From: Trichomonas vaginalis G3
Lineage: Eukaryota; Parabasalia; Trichomonadida; Trichomonadidae
Assembly (NCBI RefSeq): GCF_026262505.1
Contig: NC_067203.1
Span: forward strand, 3,286,001 to 3,350,000
Direction of reading: 5' to 3'
Length of the DNA: 64,000 bases
Numbering within the stretch: position 1 is the stretch's first letter; every line of letters begins with the position of its first letter. Under the pieces are notes generated by a model. It had not been told where the DNA came from and made no database searches. It saw only the letters and a list, made by a program, of their open reading frames with translations. Below are positions 57,740 to 64,000 of the stretch, piece after piece. A program made the translations under genes and the position numbers.

Positions 57740-58639
57740 ATGACAGAAATAGCAAATCTTCTACAGGTTCCATTAAAACGAGGGACAAACAAAAGGGGTG
57801 CATATAATAGAACTATGAAAGTTCCTGATGGAATGAAAGAATTAGTTCATATCGTTGCTGGTCTTCAAAAAGATGTTAAACAAATGAGAAATGTTTTAAC
57901 ATTACCAGAAGCTCAAGCATATGCCAAACGTCATGGTCCAAATTGGGAAGCACACGAAGCAGACATTACAGGTCCAAATGGAAAACCTGATGGTATAAAT
58001 GAAGTTTTCGTTACTGATGGTCAAGGTAATATTAAAGTCATAAATGGTTATAAATTAACTGTATCCGATTATCCTAAACGGAAAGCATATAATGAACGTT
58101 ATCCTATGCAATTTGATGAAAATGGAAAAGCTGTTAAACAATACATTGGAGAAGGTGAAAATGGTCCAATTAATTCATACCGTCATAATCCATATTCTTA
58201 TTTCAATGAAGAATTAAATGCTATTGAAGAGGGACCGGATGGATTACCACGATATTCTAACCAGTTTGATGGTCAATATGCAAATATGAGACCCGAAATT
58301 TCAGCTAAGAAATTCTTTAAAGTTGCTTTATTCGATCCAGTTTTCGCAAATGTTAAAGATGAACTTAAACAGCAATTCCAACCAATTATAGTAGCAAGAA
58401 TTGCATCGGGTGCTTTATCTCAAGCATTCAAAGATTTAATTAAGAAACCATTATATCAGCAACGAGGTTTAACTTATGATTTAGTTAAGGAATCAGATAA
58501 AAGAAAATTTGAGAAATCAGTTGATTATAAGAATGCAATTAATGAATATATTCGGTCTATTAATTTCGATGAAACAGCAAAAAATCAACTTCATGAACAA
58601 ATACAGGGAATAATAGATTCAAAAGTTCCGGCAAAATAA
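57740..58639 (+). CDS. Maverick C protein related to 3893-4294
   Basis: 299 residues. Basic N-terminus ([12 protein letters not shown]), helical region (~30-65), a segment with [17 protein letters not shown] and NERYP shared with the element A protein, a Pro/Asn/Gly-rich part, and a helical C-terminal ~100 residues ([12 protein letters not shown] to the end). The place between ATPase and CCG protein is the same as in element A. Role unknown; possibly a core or scaffold protein. Confidence 0.5.
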   Translation: MTEIANLLQVPLKRGTNKRGAYNRTMKVPDGMKELVHIVAGLQKDVKQMRNVLTLPEAQAYAKRHGPNWEAHEADITGPNGKPDGINEVFVTDGQGNIKVINGYKLTVSDYPKRKAYNERYPMQFDENGKAVKQYIGEGENGPINSYRHNPYSYFNEELNAIEEGPDGLPRYSNQFDGQYANMRPEISAKKFFKVALFDPVFANVKDELKQQFQPIIVARIASGALSQAFKDLIKKPLYQQRGLTYDLVKESDKRKFEKSVDYKNAINEYIRSINFDETAKNQLHEQIQGIIDSKVPAK

Positions 58640-58671
58640 AAGTTTAAATATATTTTTTTATTCGATTATAA

Positions 58672-59343
58672 ATGAGAAGACGTTTCACTGGTCAAAAGAA
58701 CACTAACGCAAAAGCAGAGATTACGGTTGGTTATAACGTAAATGATGATAAATCACGAATTATTCAAAATGTTAAAGTTAATGTTAGCCCTGAATTAACA
58801 AGGTCAGCAACTCAACCAAATTTATTAACTCGTGACTTACCGAAGAATGAGGAGAATGAAGAAAACCATGAGAATGGAGACCCAATCATTTTATCTGAAC
58901 CCGGTAAAGAACCCGTTGAAATTCCCACTTATCCAACATACCCAGCACCTCTTTCATCAAACATCGAGAACCCATATAAAATAGACATTAATTCTGAATT
59001 AATGAAAATTTACCGTGATATAATAACTAATAATTATGATTCAATAATAAATTTAATTGATCAATCCGGTTTAATTATTTTACCTTATGAATCATTAATT
59101 CACATTATCGCCATTCTTTGTGATGTTCAAGATTCAGACGTTAAGATTCAATTTTTCATAGATGATGAGGTTTCATGCTGCGGAACAGTTGCAAAAATAA
59201 ATCCTATAAAGGATATTAGCACAATTAAGATATCAAAGAACGGAACAACAACTGAACTTCATTTAACATATAATGATATTTATAATAAAATAGTTGATGA
59301 ATATAAAATATCACTTGAAAAATTCTTTGTTAAGGCTATTTAA
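58672..59343 (+). CDS. CCG-motif Maverick protein (element C copy)
   Basis: 223 residues. A basic, disordered N-terminus (MRRRFTGQKNTNAKAE) and acidic/Pro-rich linker, helices (about 105-165), then FFIDDEVSCCGTVAKIN and a beta-rich end (TTELHLTYNDI). It is the longest of the three family members. The stop overlaps the end of the convergent gene at 59340 by four bases. Confidence 0.62.
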   Translation: MRRRFTGQKNTNAKAEITVGYNVNDDKSRIIQNVKVNVSPELTRSATQPNLLTRDLPKNEENEENHENGDPIILSEPGKEPVEIPTYPTYPAPLSSNIENPYKIDINSELMKIYRDIITNNYDSIINLIDQSGLIILPYESLIHIIAILCDVQDSDVKIQFFIDDEVSCCGTVAKINPIKDISTIKISKNGTTTELHLTYNDIYNKIVDEYKISLEKFFVKAI

Positions 59344-59819
59344 TATTCAAGCATTAACATTATCGAATAATAATCCTTTGAATCATAATCAATAATAATT
59401 GACCTTTCACCAGTTTCTATCGTTTGTTTTATTTCTTTTTGTTCCCCACTATCCGGATCGGTCATTGTAATTGTTTTTGTTATAGTATCAGCTTTATCTT
59501 TAACTTCAATCTTTTTTCCATCGGGATATTTAAACCAAAATTCCAAAAATTCGATATTGTCAATCTGTTCATATTTTAATCTATCAATTACATTTTTAAT
59601 ACCATCTGAAAATCTTATGAAATGGTCATTATATGGGTTTGATTGAACTAAATTTGAATGAAGTGAAATATAACCCGTTGATGAATATGACATCGACTCA
59701 TATTTTCTGAAAACACTAAAATTTATAACATGAATGAATTTCTTATTCGTTGAATTTATGAATTCTTGAGGTAATCTTATTCTAGTTTTATTTATCACTG
59801 GAAAATAACGCTTTACCAT
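59340..59819 (-). CDS. Small beta-rich protein, Maverick C
   Basis: 159 residues from ATG 59819 (a longer TTG-started frame was not used). Predicted beta strands throughout, including YSSTGYISLHSNLV and GERSIIIDYDSKDYYSIML. Unknown family; possibly another virion jelly-roll by composition. It is divergent from the penton-like gene, with a 19-base gap between the ATGs. Confidence 0.5.
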   Translation of the reverse strand: MVKRYFPVINKTRIRLPQEFINSTNKKFIHVINFSVFRKYESMSYSSTGYISLHSNLVQSNPYNDHFIRFSDGIKNVIDRLKYEQIDNIEFLEFWFKYPDGKKIEVKDKADTITKTITMTDPDSGEQKEIKQTIETGERSIIIDYDSKDYYSIMLMLEY

Positions 59820-59838
59820 ATTTTTAATCGTAATAAAA

Positions 59839-60549
59839 ATGTCAATTATCAATATTATTTCGAATAATAACTGTGAATTAAATTTAACAGTTAGCGGAAT
59901 TTATAATGTTACTCTCGTTTCTGTGAGTGGTAAATTTAATCCCATTCTTTTAGACCCTTCAGATTATATATCATTTATTAAAGATGACCATGAAAAAACG
60001 TATGATATGTATATAAATAATATGATCGCGAAATGGGATATTAACACGATTTTAAGTTATTTAAATGAATCATTTATCGTATGGTATGAAGAAAATTTTA
60101 AATCAAAACCCGATAAACTTTTTGAACTTGATGAAATAAATAACCTTATTAAATTCCCGCTGAAAATTAAATTTTGTACTCCTCATCTTCGTTCATTGTT
60201 GGGGATATTAAATTTTGAAAAAGATGTTGGGGATGTTTTGTATTCTGACACTGGTTCCAATTTCATTTTAATCAAATGTGATAAAGTTAATACTCCAATG
60301 AGATTTTCACATCAAACATTAGACCCTAACTCTTACCCATCAATACAAAACATTTTATCCATCAACTTAAACACATTTTCTTTATCATATCCGTTTCAAT
60401 TATCCGGGAATTCATTTATTCTTCATTCAAAAGATTTATCAAATATTAAATTTAGAATAACTGACCTATTTGATTGTGATTTAGAATTTATGAATGAAAT
60501 ATTATGGCAATTTCAAATAGAGAAAATAGCTGATGAGATAACGGATTAA
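59839..60549 (+). CDS. Penton-like minor capsid candidate, Maverick C
   Basis: 236 residues, beta-rich with two short helices. It opens with SIINIISNNNCELNLTVSG, has the central CTPHLRSLLGILNFEKD motif seen in weaker form in A and B, and ends in a helical segment. It is followed after 24 bases by the fibre gene, as expected if penton and fibre are co-expressed. Confidence 0.5.
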   Translation: MSIINIISNNNCELNLTVSGIYNVTLVSVSGKFNPILLDPSDYISFIKDDHEKTYDMYINNMIAKWDINTILSYLNESFIVWYEENFKSKPDKLFELDEINNLIKFPLKIKFCTPHLRSLLGILNFEKDVGDVLYSDTGSNFILIKCDKVNTPMRFSHQTLDPNSYPSIQNILSINLNTFSLSYPFQLSGNSFILHSKDLSNIKFRITDLFDCDLEFMNEILWQFQIEKIADEITD

Positions 60550-60573
60550 ATATTTATTTTTAAATCATAATAA

Positions 60574-62184
60574 ATGATTAAACAACAGCAACCACAACAA
60601 CTTAAGGCACAGACCATTACATACGCCATATATGCATATAATTCAAAGACGGCAGAACAAACGCAAATGTTGAAATATGGAGATTTGGAGATAGTATTGA
60701 AAAATGACCATTTCGAATTCGTTTGCAAAGGTGGTGCGGTGATATCAAATATAAAAGAAATTTTATTTATGAATTCAAAAATTAAAGGAATAACGGATGA
60801 TATAACATCAATTCCGCCAGAAGAACAAAGATATTACGCATTAAATGCATTTCCTAAAGTTTTGAAGATTGGAAGATTTAATTTAAATGAGAAATTCATA
60901 GAAGGTTTCCTAAATGACATAATGAAGAAAGCAGATAAGGAATATGTTAACGATGAGTTAATGAAGAAAGCAAATTTGGTTTATGTTGATGAAAAAGATA
61001 ATGAAATTAAAGAAAAGGTTGAATGGTATCATGAATGGACATTTGAGACTTTTAAAGTTAAAGCTGATACGGGATGGGTTTCAGGATGTTTAGACCTTAA
61101 AGCGTTTAAAACTTATGTGGATAGTGAGTTAGAGAAGAAAGCGGATAAAACTTATGTTAATGAAATATACCAAAGTTTGATAGGAACAACAAAAAATATT
61201 GAAACTATTGTTGGCGACTTTTATGTCAATGAAGAAAATAAATATTTTAGATGGCAGTTTGTACAGTCCTTAAAAAATGGTATACGGTGTAAACTCATTC
61301 CGAAAAATAACAATGAAATGTATGTAAGCTATAAAAAGAATGATGGTGCACAAGTTAAAGTTCCATTAGACAACAACTGTTACTTAAACTTATATGGAGA
61401 CGAACAAAAGAAATATTTTAGAGTTTATGAAATGGCAGATATGACATTGCCTAACCCAGCTCCAGCACCATATTATTATGACTATGGAGATGACGACAGA
61501 ACACCACATGTAGATGAACAAAAACTAACATTATATTTAGATTATTATAGATATAAAAGATATAATGCAATAGAAAAAACGAGAATAGTATATTATTATA
61601 CAGATGACAGAAATAAATATTATAGTCAAGATTTTACCTACCCTGAAAACATAAGATTATATTATAAAAAATATTCCGACACAAACCAGAAGAAACCTGA
61701 AATAGTTGCACTATATTTTAAGTTCAAAAGAGACAATCCTATAATATCTCATATGTTTGATTTAATGAACCCAGTAGGTTCTATTTATACATCAATGGAT
61801 GCAAGAGGTCCTCAAGTAATGTTTGGTGTTGGTGCATGGGAACAAATAGTCGACAGGTTTTTGTATTGTGCAAACTCTTCAAAGGAAACAGGTGGTTCGA
61901 AGAAAATTAAAGAAGCAAACCTTCCACCACACACTCATACAGGAACTACAAACTTTTCTGGCGACCATAGACACTCATTAAGAGACCACCCATTATACAA
62001 CTCAGACTATGAAGCTGGCAATGACGTTTTATCTCCAGATTATAACCATTCAACAAAAAAGACTTTTCGACAAACTGAACCGGGAGGAAATCATTCACAT
62101 ACTTTCACAACAAATCCAACAGGCTCGGGTGAAGATTATATGCCACCATTTATGACTGTATTCGCATGGTATAGAATTCAATGA
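60574..62184 (+). CDS. Phage-like fibre with tail-collar C-terminus, Maverick C
   Basis: 536 residues. A head (about 1-125) similar to element A, a short shaft with KADKEYV-type units and NEIKEKVEWYHEWTFETFKV (nearly the same as element B), an unrelated ~220-residue Tyr-rich insert with acidic loops (YYYDYGDDDRTP), and the ~135-residue collar-type tip: NPVGSIYTSMDARGP, VDRFLYCANSSKETGG, LPPHTHTG, GNHSHTF, YMPPFMTVFAWYRI. The frame is whole. The mixture of parts points to domain exchange between elements. Confidence 0.75.
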   Translation: MIKQQQPQQLKAQTITYAIYAYNSKTAEQTQMLKYGDLEIVLKNDHFEFVCKGGAVISNIKEILFMNSKIKGITDDITSIPPEEQRYYALNAFPKVLKIGRFNLNEKFIEGFLNDIMKKADKEYVNDELMKKANLVYVDEKDNEIKEKVEWYHEWTFETFKVKADTGWVSGCLDLKAFKTYVDSELEKKADKTYVNEIYQSLIGTTKNIETIVGDFYVNEENKYFRWQFVQSLKNGIRCKLIPKNNNEMYVSYKKNDGAQVKVPLDNNCYLNLYGDEQKKYFRVYEMADMTLPNPAPAPYYYDYGDDDRTPHVDEQKLTLYLDYYRYKRYNAIEKTRIVYYYTDDRNKYYSQDFTYPENIRLYYKKYSDTNQKKPEIVALYFKFKRDNPIISHMFDLMNPVGSIYTSMDARGPQVMFGVGAWEQIVDRFLYCANSSKETGGSKKIKEANLPPHTHTGTTNFSGDHRHSLRDHPLYNSDYEAGNDVLSPDYNHSTKKTFRQTEPGGNHSHTFTTNPTGSGEDYMPPFMTVFAWYRIQ

Positions 62185-62186
62185 TG

Positions 62187-62333
62187 ACAACATGACATTT
62201 TGACAACATCACTGGAGAAAGGCACTTATTATTTATTTTTGAAGAACTGAAGGTGTCACTACGTCACCATGTGTCACTCGGTTATTTAACTTCTCTGAAA
62301 AAATGAGACAACATGACATTTTGACAACAACAT
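62187..62333. repeat. Diverged copy of the 120-bp unit upstream of KilA-N
   Basis: About one and a quarter units (TTATTTATTTTTGAAGAACT at 62229; ATGACATTTTGACAAC before and after) related to the array at 63161. The GGTCACC triplets here read GTGTCACT, CGTCACC and GTGTCACT. Confidence 0.8.
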
Positions 62334-62353
62334 AGGAAATTTGATGTAGTCCA

Positions 62354-62400
62354 AAAATAAAGTTAGTTTTAAAATTATTTTTATTTTTTTATTTTGTATG
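62354..62400 (+). promoter_or_regulatory. Shared upstream cassette, copy in Maverick C
   Basis: AATAAAGTTAGTTTTA, T-rich runs, TATTTTGTATGTAAAGACAG; the last part is identical to the sequence before the element B MSV199 gene. It is immediately upstream of the KilA-N ATG (62412). Confidence 0.65.
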
Positions 62401-62411
62401 TAAAGACAGTA

Positions 62412-63077
62412 ATGTCAGTCGAAGCAAAAACATTCACGAACAAATCTAATGGCGAAACATTCACAAAAGGCACTTATAATGGTATTGAAGTCTTACGTAG
62501 AGACAAGGATGGTTACATTAATGCAACAAAGATGGCAAGAGAAGCGGGAAAGTTAAACCATTTAAACAGATTTCTCAATAGTACTAAAATGCAGGAAATT
62601 CTCGAGTTTTGGATGAAAGAATACGGTCGAGCCAAAAGTGGCTCAACCTCAAAACGAGCATTTTATGAGCTTACAAAGGGTGTTATAAATGAATTCAAAG
62701 GTATTTACATACATCCTGACCTCGTTCATTTTGTTGCTAAATGGTGCTCTGTAAAGTATGCATTTTATGTCAAAGATATTATGGACTCCATAGACAAGAA
62801 AGTTCATGAGAAATTAGATGAAGAAGAAGTTGAAGATACAGTAGTGAATGCTAAACCTTTGTTCGAACAAGAAGTTAGAAAAATGTGCGAAAAACAATTA
62901 GAACATGAACGTGAGATGTGTTATGGTTATAGAGATTCCCCATACGAACTAGACCAATGGGAACAAGAAAATTTAAAGAGAGAATTTAGAGAATATGAAC
63001 TCGCTAAGATAGCATTTGAAGCTGCAGAAAAGAAGTTAAAAGTTTGGGGGCCGTTTGTACAAAAATATTGTGAGTAA
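62412..63077 (+). CDS. KilA-N domain protein, Maverick C
   Basis: 221 residues. A KilA-N domain (about 10-130) with KDGYINATKMAREAGK, LNRFLNSTKMQEIL and YIHPDLVHFVAKWCSVKYAF, then an acidic linker and a charged helical C-terminus. KilA-N proteins of DNA viruses and phages bind DNA. The frame extends six codons upstream at TTG, but ATG 62412 follows the shared cassette directly. A near-palindrome at 62625-62648 lies in the domain linker, as in the element B gene. The gene is enclosed by 120-bp repeats. Confidence 0.85.
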   Translation: MSVEAKTFTNKSNGETFTKGTYNGIEVLRRDKDGYINATKMAREAGKLNHLNRFLNSTKMQEILEFWMKEYGRAKSGSTSKRAFYELTKGVINEFKGIYIHPDLVHFVAKWCSVKYAFYVKDIMDSIDKKVHEKLDEEEVEDTVVNAKPLFEQEVRKMCEKQLEHEREMCYGYRDSPYELDQWEQENLKREFREYELAKIAFEAAEKKLKVWGPFVQKYCE

Positions 63078-63160
63078 ATGAACCATTTATTTTTATCATA
63101 AACGACCAAAAATAAATGTTATCGTTAATGGTTTCGTTAATGGTTTCGGTTATTCAACAA

Positions 63161-64000
63161 TTATTTATTTTTGAAGAACTGATGAGGTCACCGGGTCACC
63201 AGGTCACCAGGTAATTTAACTTCTCTGAAAAAATGAGACAACATGACATTTTGACAACAACAGTGACGGAAAGGCACTTATTATTTATTTTTGAAGAACT
63301 GATGAGGTCACCGGGTCACCAGGTCACCAGGTAATTTAACTTCTCTGAAAAAATGAGACAACATGACATTTTGACAACAACAGTGACGGAAAGGCACTTA
63401 TTATTTATTTTTGAAGAACTGATGAGGTCACCGAGTCACCAGGTCACCAGGTAATTTAACTTCTCTGAAAAATGAGACAACATGACATTTTGACAACAAC
63501 AGTGACGGAAAGGCACTTATTATTTATTTTTGAAGAACTGATGAGGTCACCGGGTCACCAGGTCACCAGGTAATTTAACTTCTCTGAAAAAATGAGACAA
63601 CATGACATTTTGACAACAACAGTGACGGAAAGGCACTTATTATTTATTTTTGAAGAACTGATGAGGTCACCGGTCACCAGGTCACCAGGTAATTTAACTT
63701 CTCTGAAAAAATGAGACAACATGACATTTTGACAACAACAGTGACGGAAAGGCACTTATTATTTATTTTTGAAGAACTGATGAGGTCACCGAGTCACCAG
63801 GTCACCAGGTAATTTAACTTCTCTGAAAAAATGAGACAACATGACATTTTGACAACAACAGTGACGGAAAGGCACTTATTATTTATTTTTGAAGAACTGA
63901 TGAGGTCACCGGGTCACCAGGTCACCAGGTAATTTAACTTCTCTGAAAAAATGAGACAACATGACATTTTGACAACAACAGTGACGGAAAGGCACTTATT
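63161..64000. repeat. 120-bp tandem array, seven units, continuing beyond the window
   Basis: Units start with TTATTTATTTTTGAAGAACT at 63161, 63281, 63401, 63520, 63640, 63759 and 63879. Each contains three GGTCACC-type heptamers in 24 bases, then GACAACATGACATTTTGACA and CAGTGACGG. Variation is minimal (one-base changes and deletions). Just before it, a 12-base CGTTAATGGTTT repeat lies at 63121-63150. Iteron-like; a replication or partition role is speculative. Confidence 0.95.

Larger units (their letters stand above)
52540..64000. mobile_element. Maverick/Polinton element C, partial, broken
   Basis: A Maverick of a separate lineage from A and B: major capsid, ATPase, CCG protein, penton-like protein, fibre and KilA-N genes are all present, but the coding sequence is more AT-rich and diverged. 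The exact left tip is uncertain and the right end is beyond the window. A mariner interrupts the ATPase, and there are a few other breaks, mainly in the capsid gene. The fibre C-terminus and the KilA-N region resemble element B in codon style, suggesting a mosaic. Confidence 0.8.

Noticed and set aside
63161-64000. The 120-bp array as the terminal repeat of Maverick C
   Set aside because: It is a tandem, not inverted, array and no matching sequence is seen near 52.5 kb; the true right end is outside the window.

Overview
The window looks like nuclear DNA of a parabasalid protist, most likely a trichomonad close to Trichomonas vaginalis. The evidence is compact, seemingly intron-free and very AT-rich genes, initiator-like TCA-pyrimidine-T/A motifs just upstream of some host start codons, two ~1.3 kb mariner elements of the Tvmar1 type (DD34D transposase, TA target), and several Maverick/Polinton elements. 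No tRNA, rRNA or CRISPR array was recognised.

Layout. (1) 1 to ~7.6 kb: right-hand part of a Maverick (element A), broken, running off the left edge. (2) 7.6-20.1 kb: host DNA with a MULE-type transposase gene, a host gene cut by one in-frame stop, a ~5 kb satellite of about 45 copies of a 109-bp unit, and a gene-poor 4 kb stretch. (3) 20,119-45,842: a complete-ended Maverick (element B, ~25.7 kb) bounded by ~861-bp inverted repeats that differ at only about six places, so it is a recent insertion. It carries structural genes, SF3 helicase, packaging ATPase, protein-primed DNA polymerase, retroviral-type integrase (split by a mariner), a phage-like fibre and a D12-class adenine methyltransferase whose 5' part lies inside the terminal repeat. 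It is broken, with roughly ten breaks. (4) 45.8-52.5 kb: a host gene block with a NUDT6-like Nudix protein, a coiled-coil protein, an M18 aminopeptidase homologue that has lost most metal ligands, a four-helix membrane protein with a long acidic/serine tail, and a small charged protein. (5) ~52.5-64 kb: the left part of a third Maverick (element C) of a different, more AT-rich lineage, with a mariner in its ATPase gene and a KilA-N gene flanked by a 120-bp tandem array that runs off the right edge.

How the parts fit. Elements A, B and C share families: packaging ATPase, a protein with a Cys-Cys-Gly motif, a penton-like minor capsid candidate and a fibre. A also shares a ~285-residue structural family with B, and B and C share capsid and KilA/MSV199-type genes. 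The order ATPase, (A/C-specific protein), CCG protein, penton-like protein, fibre is kept in A and C. Small proteins with an amphipathic N-terminus recur in B and C and are good candidates for membrane-active virion components.

The least explained signals are non-coding: nested palindromes at convergent gene ends whose arms covary between copies, a shared upstream cassette before KilA-type genes, GC-rich mini-palindromes inside coding regions, and TGAC-rich iteron-like repeats near element ends. Start codons were chosen at ATG; several longer frames begin only at TTG or GTG and were trimmed.
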